Positions 43,402 through 53,855 of a stretch of DNA of 64,000 nucleotides are shown piece by piece (the stretch's first letter is position 1; the number at the start of each line of letters is the position of its first letter). The position numbers were made by a program, and so were the translations under genes. The DNA lies in NCBI GenBank assembly GCA_965231865.1, contig CBDDOJ010000001.1:434001-498000 (forward strand), in the 5' to 3' direction. The notes under the pieces were generated by a model. The model searched no databases. It was not told the DNA's origin and worked only from the letters and a program-made list of their open reading frames with translations. The DNA is from WTGA01 sp965231865 (GTDB lineage: Bacteria > Pseudomonadota > Gammaproteobacteria > Arenicellales > Poriferihabitantaceae).

Positions 43402-44403
43402 TCAGCCGGCATTCATCAGTGCGGTGGTGACATCCAGCATGCGGTTGGAGAACCCCCATTCATTGTCGTACCACGAACAGACCTTAACCAGTGTACCGCC
43501 GGTCACCCGGGTCATGCCGGCATCGACCGTGGACGAAACCGGGACATGGTTAAAATCCACCGAGACCAGCGGGGCATCACTGTAGTCCAGGACCTTACCG
43601 TCTGCAGAATCCTTGAGAATCTGATTGATTTCATCTGCCGATGTTTCCCGGGCAGCGACAAAGGTAAGATCCACTACGGATACATTGATCGTCGGCACCC
43701 GTACCGAAAACCCGTCCAGTTTTCCGTCCAGTTCCGGGATGACCAGGCCCACCGCCGCTGCCGCACCGGTATTCGTTGGAATCATTGAGCTTGTGGCCGA
43801 CCGTGCCCGTCTCAGGTCGCTGTGATAGACATCGGTGAGCACCTGGTCATTGGTATAGGCATGTATGGTATTCATCAGGCCATGGACCACCCCCACCGAG
43901 TCATTGAGGGCCTTGACCAGCGGGGCCAGGCAATTCGTGGTGCAGGAGGCATTGGAGATGACCGTGTCGGTGGATTTCAAAATACCGTGATTGACACCAT
44001 AGACAATCGTTGCATCCACATCCTTCCCTCCCGGTGCCGAAATGATAACTTTCCTGGCACCGGCAGCCAAATGTCTGCTGGCTTTCTCCTTTGAAGTGAA
44101 AAATCCCGTACTTTCATGGACCACATCAATGCCCAGTTCCCCCCAGGGCAGCCTGGAGGGGTCCCGTTCGGCAAAGACAGCAATCCGGTCTCCGTTCACA
44201 ACGATATGATCATCCCTGGCTTCAACAGACCCCGGAAACCGGCCATGGGCCGTGTCATACCGTGTGAGATGCGCATTCGTATTGGCATCCCCCAGGTCAT
44301 TGACGGCCACGATTTCTATTTCCTCGTTCCCGGATTCATATTTGGCGCGCAATATATTTCGACCAATGCGCCCATACCCATTTATTGCTACTTTAATTGT
44401 CAT
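43402..44403 (-). CDS. gap: Glyceraldehyde-3-phosphate dehydrogenase
   Basis: A 333-residue class I enzyme. The Rossmann start is IKVAINGYGRIGRNILRA, the catalytic cysteine lies in SNASCTTNCLAPL, and the GTVD-type phosphate site is in RRARSATSSMIPTNTGAAAAVG. WYDNEWGFSNRML is the typical C-terminal stretch. Two adjacent ATG codons could serve as the start; the second is used here. It works in glycolysis, gluconeogenesis or the Calvin cycle, and the neighbours tkt and pgk fit all three. It starts 46 bases after the tkt stop. Confidence 0.95.
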   Translation of the reverse strand: MTIKVAINGYGRIGRNILRAKYESGNEEIEIVAVNDLGDANTNAHLTRYDTAHGRFPGSVEARDDHIVVNGDRIAVFAERDPSRLPWGELGIDVVHESTGFFTSKEKASRHLAAGARKVIISAPGGKDVDATIVYGVNHGILKSTDTVISNASCTTNCLAPLVKALNDSVGVVHGLMNTIHAYTNDQVLTDVYHSDLRRARSATSSMIPTNTGAAAAVGLVIPELDGKLDGFSVRVPTINVSVVDLTFVAARETSADEINQILKDSADGKVLDYSDAPLVSVDFNHVPVSSTVDAGMTRVTGGTLVKVCSWYDNEWGFSNRMLDVTTALMNAG

Positions 44404-44449
44404 CATCCACACTCCAGATAAAATTTCTCGGCCCCGGGATACAGGATCA

Positions 44450-46445
44450 TCATCCTGTCATCCCGACAACCGCCTTTACAACGTTTTCCACGGTAATTCC
44501 CAGGTAATTGAAGACGTCGTCTGCCGGGGCAGACTCTCCGAAAGTATGGATTCCCAGGACCTCACCCCCGGTTCCGGCGTATCGGAACCAGCCATCCGTC
44601 ACCCCGGCTTCCACCACTACCCTGCGCGTGACACGGGCGGGCAACACGGATTCGCGGTAGTCCGGGCCCTGGGCATCAAACCGGTCCGTGCTGGGCATGG
44701 AAACCACCCTGACCGCAATCTCCGCCAATTGCCGTGCAGCTTCCATGGCCAGTGCGACTTCCGAACCGGTGGCAACAATAATCACATCGGGTTCCCCCTC
44801 GCAATCCCGCAACACATAACCACCACGGGATATGTTGTCGAGCTGGGACTGGTTTCTTTGCTGATGCGGCAGGTTCTGCCTTGAAAAAAACCAGGGAAAA
44901 GGGCTGATTTGAAGATTCGCAGGCCTGCTGCCAGGCAACAGCAGATTCAACGGCATCGCAGGGCCGCCATACGGACATTCCGGGAATCAATCGCAAAGTG
45001 GCCAGCTGCTCCACCGGCTGGTGAGTGGGCCCGTCTTCCCCCAGCCCCACCGAGTCGTGGGTAAAGACGAACAGCGATGGGATTTTCATCAGTGCAGCCA
45101 TCCGCAGGGCATTGCGGGCATACTCGGAAAACATCAAAAATGTGGCACCATAGGGTTTGAATCCGCCATGCAGCGCAATCCCGTTGACAATGGCGGACAT
45201 CGCGAATTCACGAACACCAAAATAGATATAATTGCCGGAGGCCTCGTCTTCGATGCTCCTCGAACCCGACCAATAGGTTAAATTGGAACCGGTCAAATCC
45301 GCAGAACCACCGATCAACTCGGGCAAATGCGGCCCCAGGTGTTCAATGGCGTTGAGCGAAGCCTTTCTCGAGGCGATGGTTTCCTGTTTTTGCGCTGTCT
45401 GGCCGGTGATTTGCTGACAGATTTCCTTCCAGTCCCCCGGAAGATTCCCGGATGTGCGTCGCGTGAACTCTGCAGCAAGGGCCGGAAATTCATCTTGGTA
45501 CCGGTTGTACTTTTCCTGCCACAACCGTTCCGCCGCAGCCCCCCGGTTTTGTGCATCCCAGGCATCGTAGATGTCCTGGGGAATCTGAAATGGGGGATGC
45601 GTCCAATCGAGTTGCACCCGGGCCCGCTGCACCTCCTCCTCTCCCAGCGGTGCGCCGTGGCTTGCTTCCTTGCCCTGCTTGTTGGGCGAACCGTAACCAA
45701 TCACGGTCCTGCAGCAGATAATCGTGGGTTTTTCCGTTTCAGCCCGGGCCGTTTCGATGGCCCGGTGCACCGCATCGGGGTCATGTCCATCGACATCGTC
45801 GAGGACCTGCCATCCGTAACTTTCAAAACGCATGGCCGTATTATCGGTAAACCAGCCCTCTACGGGCCCATCGATGGAAATCCCGTTGTCGTCATACACT
45901 GCCACCAGCTTTCCCAGTTTCAGCGTTCCCGCCAGGGAGCATCCTTCATGGGAGATCCCCTCCATCAAACAACCATCCCCGAGAAACACATAGGTAAAAT
46001 GATCCACGATCTCGTGACCGGGGCGATTGAACTGGGCGGCCAGTGTTTTTTCGGCAATGGCCATACCAATCGCATTGCATAACCCCTGCCCTAGGGGGCC
46101 GGTGGTGGTTTCAATCCCCGGGGTATACCCGTATTCCGGATGCCCGGGTGTCTTCGAATGCAACTGTCTGAACCGTTTGATTTCCTCAATATCGAGATTG
46201 TAGCCAGTCAGGTGCAACAGCGAGTAGACCAGCATGGACCCATGTCCATTGGACAGTACAAAGCGGTCGCGATTCAGCCAATCGGGGTTGTCTGGATGAT
46301 GGTTCAGAAAATCCGACCACAATACTTCCGCAATATCCGCCATCCCCATGGGTGCCCCGGGATGACCCGAATTGGCTTTTTGAACCGCATCCATGCTCAA
46401 CGCACGAATCGCATTCGCTTTTGTTCTTCTGTTTACTTGAGACAT
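44450..46445 (-). pseudogene. tkt: Transketolase gene with a single-base frameshift
   Basis: The first frame (from 46445) reads as transketolase to SSNQPFSLVFF and then loses similarity. The next frame picks it up at SRQNLPHQQRNQSQLDN and runs to the normal C terminus at 44450. The switch lies in a run of seven T (seven A on the plus strand, 44884-44890). Removing one base gives SLVFSRQNLP and a 664-residue protein, the expected length. TPP motif GDGCLMEGISHEG and EFAMSAIVNGIALHGG are intact. It could be a real mutation, phase variation, programmed slippage or a sequencing error. Co-oriented with gap and pgk. Confidence 0.9.
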
Positions 46446-46797
46446 GTCAACCGGTGAAAAGTGTTTGGATTAATTTGGGTTCAGCTTGTTTTCGCTCTTG
46501 GAAAAATGATAAAACGATTCGGTGCCTGGCAGGAAAACGGGTTGTCTTCAGTCTGAAAAATACGATATATCAGTATCTTGTGGTCTATACCCCGTTCAGG
46601 AACCTGTCACCATAATATAGCGGTTTTTTCCCGTTCTCCCAAGCCTAAATCAGCCAAATATCACGGAAAACTGTTCCGCAGTTTCCTGGTTGACGGACAG
46701 CATTTCCGGTTTGCAAACATCCCCCCGAACATCACAATTTGTACAGGAGGGGCATCCATCCACCTGAAACCAACTGCGGCCACCGGCACCCGCACCC
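46446..46797. other. Intergenic region upstream of tkt
   Basis: About 350 bases. It must hold the promoter of the tkt-gap-pgk operon, but no clear -35/-10 pair was identified. The IMPase stop codon at its edge sits inside a small hairpin (GCACCC ... GGGTGC). Confidence 0.5.
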
Positions 46798-47643
46798 CTA
46801 GTAGGGTGCAGACCGGGATATTTTACTGTTTGAATCGATCCAGTCTACCCACTGTTGGAGAAGTCGCTGGTTAACCGCTGCCACCACCGACCTCTTTCGG
46901 AGTTTCCCGCAGTCCAGTGGCAAACCGGAAAGCGATGTGGCCGCTCCCCCGGCCTCCAGCAAAATCAGGTAGCCTGCAGAAAAATCCCACAGTTTCTGCC
47001 CCCCGTGCAGATAGAGCTGGATTCTCCCTGCCGCCAGCCAGCACCACTCCAGAACGGACGAACCCAGATTCCGCTGTGAACGGTATGGAGGACACCATAC
47101 CAATTGAGATGCCAGTTCACCCACCAGTCTTTTGTAATCGATATTGGCAATACAATCCGACAATTCTCCGGTATCCGGACAATGCAGAGGCAACCCGTTC
47201 AAACGGGAGCCCTTGCCCTGCTCGGCAGAAAAGCACTCCTCCCTGACCAGATCATAGACAACCGCAAGCACGGGAGACCCGCCGATCACGAGGGCGAGAC
47301 TAATGCCGTAAAACAGAAATCCTGCAGCAAAATTGGTGGTCCCGTCCAATGGATCAAGTACCCAGAACCCCTCCTCACTGTTTTCACAAATCACTACCTG
47401 CTCACTGTGTGGCATTTCTTCGCCGATAAATCCAAACTGCGGCCACTTTGAATACAACGCATGTTTCAGGTAGTCCTGAATGGTTTGATCGACTTCCGTA
47501 ACCAGACTGCCATCCAGCTTTTTCTGTGAAACCAGGCCATCTACCAGGGTTTCCGGAATAATTGTTGCGGACTGCTTGACCTCCCGAATGATTTCCTCAA
47601 TCCGGGGAAACCCGGAATCGGCGCTTGGTGTATTGGTAGCCAC
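46798..47643 (-). CDS. Inositol-monophosphatase-family phosphatase
   Basis: A 281-residue Mg2+-dependent sugar-phosphatase-fold enzyme. Metal-binding motifs are FIGEEMPHS, WVLDPLDGTTNFAAGF and LWDFSAGYLILLEAGG. The family includes inositol monophosphatase, PAP phosphatase and fructose-1,6-bisphosphatases. Its position upstream of tkt-gap-pgk on the same strand makes a sugar-phosphate substrate attractive, but 350 bases separate it from tkt and this is inference. The start matches MATNTPSADSGFPRIEEII. Confidence 0.9.
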   Translation of the reverse strand: MATNTPSADSGFPRIEEIIREVKQSATIIPETLVDGLVSQKKLDGSLVTEVDQTIQDYLKHALYSKWPQFGFIGEEMPHSEQVVICENSEEGFWVLDPLDGTTNFAAGFLFYGISLALVIGGSPVLAVVYDLVREECFSAEQGKGSRLNGLPLHCPDTGELSDCIANIDYKRLVGELASQLVWCPPYRSQRNLGSSVLEWCWLAAGRIQLYLHGGQKLWDFSAGYLILLEAGGAATSLSGLPLDCGKLRKRSVVAAVNQRLLQQWVDWIDSNSKISRSAPY

Positions 47644-47858
47644 GCTATGTTGATCAGCCCCGTCGTCAGCAAGACATTTCAGAACCGGAATGATCCGGGC
47701 TCTGCCCTGATTCGAATATACCCCAGCAGACCGGCATTGTCTAAAGAGAAGTTCGACACTGTTCAGCCATCCAGATGTGCCTTCCCGAGTCCCGGTGTTT
47801 TCACCGGCGGGCCATTGCTTTCAGGTTTTCCCGGAAAACATCCGACGTCCGCATCCGC

Positions 47859-50513
47859 TCACCGCTCGGAAATGGACGCATGGTGGACATTCCTGAAATC
47901 CTCCCGCAACTGCCCGACCAGTGCTGACTGACGGGCCAGGATATCCTTGATGTCCGAGGCCCCGTCAGACAATTGACACTCTACCCGTGACATGTGTTCA
48001 AGCTGCCGGACCACCTCCGGTATTCTTGCCTGTATGGAACAATGCCGGTCCCGTGGTACCGGGCCGGATGCACCATCTCCCTGCCTGCCGCTTTCGGGTG
48101 GGCCTTCCCCAGGCAGGCCCTCATCCGGTTCGAAGGCAGCCAGTCGATCACGGATGCTTTGCGTAAGGGCCCTCAAACCCTCAAGTTCCTGCCTCACCTC
48201 GGCCAGGGCCACTTCCAGCCGGCCCCGCCTCAGCGCAAACTCGTCCGCATAGTTCACCATATCGAAGCCCTCCCGGTGACCCATGCCTGGCGGACTATGA
48301 ACCGGCACTCCATTTTCGCCATCGACCAACCTGTCTGCCGACGCTTCTTCCGGATTGAGCACACCGTCGGGGAGCAATAATTCAACAATCTTCGTGAGTG
48401 TCCTGACATGGTCCCTGCCTGCCCCGGGCATCAATCCCAGGTCGGACGCCAACCCATCATGCACCTCTTCCATTACATCCAGCAGACTGCTCCACGGAGC
48501 CCCGGACTTTTCCCCGGTACCGGCTTCGAGCAACTGTTCCACTGCACAACCCAGTCGAACGATCTCATCGTGCCCGCAGACGGAAGCCCTGCTCGTCAAG
48601 GTCTGAAACTCGCACCGGATATTCCCCAGTATTTCCGCAGAGATTCCATGGGTTCTCCATTGCACAAGCTGGGCTTTCACCCGGGTGAGCACGGCTTCGC
48701 CTTCCCCGGTAAAATCATCCGCTGGCTCCCGGCCAGGTCCTGCTTCCCCTTCCTGAACACAAGCCGGGGTTTCAGGGCAGGCATCCAGCGGGTCAATGCT
48801 CGCCGCCAGACTCTCCAGCATTTTCCGGGCTGATTCGGCCATGGCCCCGGGCCGGACCGGATCCAGTGATTCTGAACCAAGGCCAATGGCCACGGCGACC
48901 AGCGCTATTTTTTCCTTCTTTTCCCTGTCCAGGACAATCCCCTGCGCGCGGATGCGTGACAGCACCCGGGCGGCATTTTCCGACAGTTGGGCCATCCGGT
49001 CTTCGTTGGCGCCCCCAAACCACCCCGCAATGGTATTGAAATGCCCTTCAGTCTGCCGCAAGTCGTGCGGGGTCTCCCGGGAAGTGCCTGAATCTGCCAG
49101 CATCGCCCCGATGTCATCCAGCAGGGCTGCCCTTGCCCGGGAATATTCCGTGCTGTCCTGCCCCGTCCCTCCTTTTGTTTTACTCTCTTTTTCGTCCTGA
49201 ACCGTCAACCGGCAAAGTTCCGATTCACATTTCGCTACGGATGCCAACCAGCGTTCGGTAATCCTGTCCGGGTCATCCAGGGCCTCCTTGAGCAATGAGA
49301 CCGAAGACGCAATTCGGGTATCCCCCCCAGTCTGCACAAGCTGGACCGGGTCCGTATTCACGTTCCGTATCACGCTTCCAAGTGCACCAATCAGCCGTCC
49401 TGCCCGCCCGATGTCCGTCTCCCTGGACAATTGGTCCAGCGTATCGAGGTCCGCATAAAGGGTCCGGGTCGATTCCCCGTCAAGCTTTCCGGACAGGTAC
49501 CGGTCCAGCCGGCTTTCCAGTCCGGAAAAGAAACCGGCTTCGATCTTTTTCGAAAATTCAACCATGGAAGCTGAAAGCTGTTCGAGCTGGTCCGGTTCGG
49601 AACACCCGGTTTCCTCCGGAAACCACTGATTGAGCCCAAAGGCGGTTTGGATGCGGCCAACACGCTCCGAACAGCACCGCCGGGCATCAGTGCTGCCGAT
49701 AAAATAGAGCATTTTACGAAGCAGTTCATTCGTCGGGGTACCGTCCACATCGACCGGGGCGTCCTGCATCCGGATCATTTCCCTGTCAAGACGGGCGAAC
49801 AGCACGTTCGTCCCGGAAACAGCGTCGACACGACATCCCCTGAGAGACTCCATGAATCCAGCGGCGACCCACCAGAACCGTTGATCGGTCTCCAAGCGGC
49901 TCACTCTTTGCATATGGCCCATGACCTGTGCCATTGCAGTGAGGGAATCGTCCTGTTCAGGACGCTTCAGTCGACTCAGCAATGCCTTTCGGTAGTACTT
50001 CCTCAAATTGGCAAGCACTGGGCTCCGGTCTTCACTGGACAATTCAGGCAGGCCCCGGGGAAGAAACTCCGGGTCGCACTCCAGCGGAGGATGAAACAGG
50101 TCATAAGCGGAAACGGGGTCCCCACCGGACATCTGCCGGACGGCGTTCATTTCATCCGCCAGAACAAGGGGAGACCGCGGAGACTGGTTTTCGATGGAGA
50201 ACCGGTAATTCTGCAAGGCATCCAATCCCTTTTTCAGGCGTATCACCCCCTGGTCAAAATCCATGGCCAGGGGATTGTCCGCGATTTTCCCGCTGAGCAG
50301 CGCCAGGTCCCGGGCAAGAAGGCTGGCCGCGTCGAACCCAACCATTTCCAGCAGTCCCTGGATATGATGGAAACGGCTTGAAACCCGGCGCATGGTCCCG
50401 GCAGAACCGGAAGCTTCGGCTTCGCTCAGGGAGTCCTTGACCTGCAACAGGAACTGGGTAAGCGCGGATTCGACCCAGCGGTATAGCTGGGGACTGGATG
50501 AAGGAATGCTCAT
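47859..50513 (-). pseudogene. N-terminal remnant of ChpA-type chemosensory histidine kinase
   Basis: An open frame of 884 residues from the ATG at 50513. It resembles the Hpt-rich N-terminal part of ChpA (HHIQGLLEMVGFDAASLLA) and ends with the dimerisation region (DMVNYADEFALRRGRLEVAL and SALVGQLREDFRNVHHASI). The stop comes where intact proteins continue with the M-R-T-R-M-V-P-F block, so the ATPase, CheW-like and receiver domains are absent. In Pseudomonas-type genomes chpA lies close to gshB-tonB-yqgE-ruvX-pyrR, and the last five genes of that order are found here. The protein could still be made, but cannot be a kinase. An upstream in-frame start at 50690 is less likely. Confidence 0.68.
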
Positions 50514-50538
50514 TGACTTGATCGAAATTGGGTTGTGC

Positions 50539-50585
50539 TTGGAATGTTCCAATGTCTGGAACATTGTTTGGAATAATATTTGGAA
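50539..50585. repeat. Cluster of TTGGAA/TTCCAA motifs
   Basis: TTGGAATGTTCCAA (50539-50552) is a 6-bp inverted repeat with a 2-base centre, followed by TGGAAC and two more TTTGGAAT copies within 35 bases. It lies directly upstream of the chpA remnant and may be a leftover operator. Confidence 0.4.
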
Positions 50586-50922
50586 TCCGGGCCAGACTGG
50601 CAGTACAGGCCGAAGCCGGGTTTCCGGGGTGCCCGGGCGATCAGCGTCAGGGAGATAGACCCGGCTATTCCCGAAGTTGAATTCACCCAATCAGTCATGC
50701 AACGGATCGTCGACTCCACCGCCGTGAACTTGCCTTGGCCTCATCGGACACTTCGGGTGCTCGGGAATATCCCTGTTTTCATCCGGGAATGATGTCACCA
50801 TCTTGTCTCGAACAGAACTGTCCGGTCCCCCCCCTTCTGTGTGGTGATGGCAGGAGGGGTCGACCCGGTGCAAAAACCACGGCATACTCTTCTGGAACCA
50901 TACCGGCATTCCCCAACCTGAC

Positions 50923-51351
50923 CTATTGGGATGGAGGGGCAAACTTTGCAAAAATTTCTGCCCCGGTCAAATCACTTGTCTCGTTTGAAAAGCGATAAAA
51001 AGAGGGTTTTTCATCGATGAAGACCTGATGGGTAAGGACCGGCTCCTGATCGGTATCCAGCAGGCCCACCGGAATGAAATGCCGTCCGTCCTGTTTTATT
51101 CGATAAAAAAGGTGGCTTCCACATTGACTGCAGAAACCGCGTTCGGCCCATTCGGATGAATCAAATACCGATATGTATTCCTCTCCCTCAAACAGGACTT
51201 CGGAACCGCAATCGGTTGCTATCATCGGTCCTCCGCCCCATTTCCTGCACATGTTGCAATGACAGGCTCCCGCCTTTTTGCTCATTTTTTCTACTTGAAA
51301 TCGTACGGAACCGCACAGGCAGCTTCCCGTTCCCCTATTTCTATCAGACAT
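50923..51351 (-). CDS. GFA-family (glutathione-dependent formaldehyde-activating-like) zinc protein
   Basis: A 142-residue protein of the GFA/CENP-V fold. Zinc-binding cysteines occur as CLCGSVRF, CHCNMCRKWGG and FCSQCGSHLFYR. Despite the family name, most members have unknown function; a few bind glutathione and formaldehyde adducts. It occupies the place where gshB would be expected between chpA and tonB in the Pseudomonas-type order. It appears to be a single-gene unit. Confidence 0.9.
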   Translation of the reverse strand: MSDRNRGTGSCLCGSVRFQVEKMSKKAGACHCNMCRKWGGGPMIATDCGSEVLFEGEEYISVFDSSEWAERGFCSQCGSHLFYRIKQDGRHFIPVGLLDTDQEPVLTHQVFIDEKPSFYRFSNETSDLTGAEIFAKFAPPSQ

Positions 51352-51973
51352 CTCATTTCGCCTAGTATTGGTCTGGTCCAGCCCAACCTGCCCAATGGGT
51401 GAGTCCGCACCTCCCGGGCAGCGGAATCATTGCTTTCCCTGGTCCTTCCAACCATCGAGAAAAGAACCGCCGTCGCCGGGCCCGGGAAGTTTTTCAACAC
51501 GCTAGGAAGTCAAAAATCACCCATCACTCATCCAGCATTCTGGGACGGCTCGAATATACAACAATCCTGCCCGAAATGTTGGACTTTAATCCCCGTTTTC
51601 AACAAAAAATGATCCGCCATCCGTGGTTGCAGTGCATCGAATCGGCAACCGGGCTACTGGCCCCGGCCTTGGGTGTACTACAATCCAGTGCCATGAAACA
51701 GGAAAGCAGCACTTCCCGTTCTCCTCCTCCGGTGTCCAGCAGGGCTGCTGGTTTGATTTTTTCAAACCAATCGCTTACATTCAGATTTTGGACGACAACC
51801 AAGTTCATGATTTTTAATGAGTTTAGCAGCGGGTTCGCCGTGGGGAAGTCCGTTTTACCCTGTGCAGATCAACCTGTTTTTGTGTTCGGTGGAACCGGTC
51901 CCGGGATGAACCGGGCCACGGGGTGCCCCCGGGGGCCGGGCCTCTCTTTGCTGTTCGTAAGAGAGAATTCTGA
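51352..51973. other. Intergenic region without a supported gene
   Basis: About 620 bases where gshB would be expected by synteny. A 192-codon open frame ends at 51977 and overlaps the next start, but it has no family features and looks non-coding. No gshB fragment could be recognised in any frame. Confidence 0.55.
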
Positions 51974-52789
51974 ATGAGAACTCATCGGCCGATAGCCGAC
52001 CTGTTCAAATGGGCCCTGGTGACCTCCATCGTGGTTCATCTGTTTGTCGTGCTCGGGATTTCGTTTGCCTTGCCGGCGCTATTGGAACAAGCGGACAATC
52101 CACTGCCCCGGCCACCCATGAAAATCATACTGGTGCCCACGGTTTCAGAGGTTGAACCGGACGAGCACAACACCCTTGCCCAGGCCAACAGCCTGGGAGA
52201 GGAGGAGGCCGGCACCATGATTCTCAGCCCACCCACCCCCGTGTCCGTGGAAGAAATCCCTCCAGATGCCCAGTCTGGCCAGATTGACAATCTCCTGCAC
52301 CGGGAATCTGCGGAATCCTCCCAAACAGTTCGTGAGCCCGGAACCGGGAACCCGGGCCTTAGCCGGGAACAACTGGTACAGGAAATCAATCTGGCCTATT
52401 TGAATGCACAGGCCAGACCCCGCCAGAAATATGTAAGCGCACGCTCAAGGGAAAGCCGGTACGCGGCGTATATTGAGCGGTGGAGACAACGGGTGGAAAG
52501 AGTCGGAAATCTGAATTACCCGAAGGCGGCAAAATCCCGAAAACTGGAAGGATCCCTGGTGCTGGATGTTGCCATCAACGCCGAAGGCGGTGTGGAAAAT
52601 GTGCGCATACTCTCCTCATCCGGACACAAGATCCTGGACGATTCTGCGTTAAAAACAATCAATTTAGCCGCGCCGTTTGACCGATTCCCTGATATCATCC
52701 GGGTGGATACCGATGTGCTGCATATTGTCCGAACCTGGGAGTATCACCATAACAGCCTGACTTCCAGCAATCTCCGGGGGAGCCGGTAA
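51974..52789 (+). CDS. TonB-like energy transducer
   Basis: A 271-residue protein with one N-terminal membrane anchor (about 13-37, WALVTSIVVHLFVVLGISFAL), a proline- and glutamate-rich periplasmic spacer, and a C-terminal TonB domain (about 175-260) with YPKAAKSRKLEGSLVLDVAI and VRILSSSGHKILDDSALKTI. It would couple the proton-motive force to outer-membrane receptors. It begins the gene run tonB-like, yqgE, ruvX, pyrR, pyrB, pyrC', a conserved order in many gammaproteobacteria. The exbB and exbD genes are not here. Confidence 0.9.
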   Translation: MRTHRPIADLFKWALVTSIVVHLFVVLGISFALPALLEQADNPLPRPPMKIILVPTVSEVEPDEHNTLAQANSLGEEEAGTMILSPPTPVSVEEIPPDAQSGQIDNLLHRESAESSQTVREPGTGNPGLSREQLVQEINLAYLNAQARPRQKYVSARSRESRYAAYIERWRQRVERVGNLNYPKAAKSRKLEGSLVLDVAINAEGGVENVRILSSSGHKILDDSALKTINLAAPFDRFPDIIRVDTDVLHIVRTWEYHHNSLTSSNLRGSR

Positions 52790-52799
52790 ATACACCGCC

Positions 52800-53378
52800 A
52801 TGCCATCCAATCCGAACAAGGGGAATTATTTCGAAAACCAGTTCCTGGTGTCCACCCCGCAGCTGGATGATCCCAATTTCAGACAAACCGTCATCCTGAT
52901 ATGCAAGCATGACGATGAAGGCGCCATGGGGATCGTAGTCAACCGATTGAGCGGACACAGTGCCAAGGATATTTTCGAGCAGCTGGAGATTGTGATATCA
53001 AACGATGTGCACACGCAGATTCCGGTACACAACGGGGGGCCGGTCTTTCCGGAACTTGGACTCATTATACACACGGACAAGCCTTCAAACTGGGAGTCAA
53101 CGGTAAGGATTGGCGATGGCCTGAGCCTGACCAGTTCCAAGGATATCCTTTGCGACATTGCCCGGGGTGAAGGCCCTGACCGGACATTGCTGAGCCTGGG
53201 ATACGCCGGATGGGAACCGGGACAACTGGAACAGGAAATCTATCACAACTCCTGGTTCACGACCCCGGCGGACCATGACATCCTGTTCGCACAAGACGTG
53301 AACAGCAAGTGGGAAAAGGCAGCCAGCCTGATCGGAATCGACACCCGCAAATATTTTCACCAGATCGGTCATGCCTAG
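52800..53378 (+). CDS. yqgE: YqgE/AlgH-family protein
   Basis: A 192-residue UPF0301 protein. NYFENQFLVSTPQLDDPNFRQTVILICKHDDEGAMGIVVNR is the family's N-terminal hallmark, and VHNGGPVFPELGLIIHTD and SLGYAGWEPGQLEQEI are also conserved. Molecular function is unclear; the gene is regularly paired with ruvX, as here (4 bases apart). Confidence 0.95.
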   Translation: MPSNPNKGNYFENQFLVSTPQLDDPNFRQTVILICKHDDEGAMGIVVNRLSGHSAKDIFEQLEIVISNDVHTQIPVHNGGPVFPELGLIIHTDKPSNWESTVRIGDGLSLTSSKDILCDIARGEGPDRTLLSLGYAGWEPGQLEQEIYHNSWFTTPADHDILFAQDVNSKWEKAASLIGIDTRKYFHQIGHA

Positions 53379-53382
53379 ATAA

Positions 53383-53853
53383 ATGGAACCGAAAACGGCC
53401 CCGTTTCAGAAAAAAAAAGACAGGCTTGCAAAAAGGGTTCTCGGATTTGACTATGGTTTGAAGCGAATCGGTACCGCTGCGGGCAATTCGGTTACGGGTA
53501 CCTGCCAGGGATTGATGACAGTGTCCGCCAGGGATGGGGAACCGCACTGGCCTGTAATCGCCCGCCTGATTGATGAGTGGAAACCCGGACAACTGGTGGT
53601 TGGACTGCCCTTGTCCATGGATGGGGATGAAACGGACATGTCCAGGTCTGCCAGGGAATTTGGTGCGAGGCTGGCGGCAAAGAGCGGCCTTGGCGTGTGC
53701 TTTGTCGATGAACGACTGACCTCCATGACGGCGGACCACTTGCTGCAGGAATCCGGCAGACCAGGAAAGAGCCAGCGCAAACGCCATAAAACCGCCCGGG
53801 ATAACCTGGCTGCGGAGTTGATTCTTCAGACCTATTTCGACGACAATCAGTAA
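53383..53853 (+). CDS. ruvX: RuvX/YqgF putative pre-16S rRNA nuclease
   Basis: A 156-residue RNase H-fold protein. VLGFDYGLKRIGTA carries the first acidic residue, VVGLPLSMDGDETDMSR is the substrate loop, FVDERLTSMTA holds the glutamate, and KTARDNLAAELILQTYF the last aspartate. It matures 16S rRNA ends and was first annotated as a Holliday-junction resolvase. The gene is tightly packed between yqgE and pyrR. Confidence 0.95.
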   Translation: MEPKTAPFQKKKDRLAKRVLGFDYGLKRIGTAAGNSVTGTCQGLMTVSARDGEPHWPVIARLIDEWKPGQLVVGLPLSMDGDETDMSRSAREFGARLAAKSGLGVCFVDERLTSMTADHLLQESGRPGKSQRKRHKTARDNLAAELILQTYFDDNQ

Positions 53854-53855
53854 CC

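Noticed and set aside
51399..51977. 192-codon open frame before the TonB-like gene
   Set aside because: No family match; it overlaps the TonB start and its composition looks random. A gshB remnant was sought here and not found.
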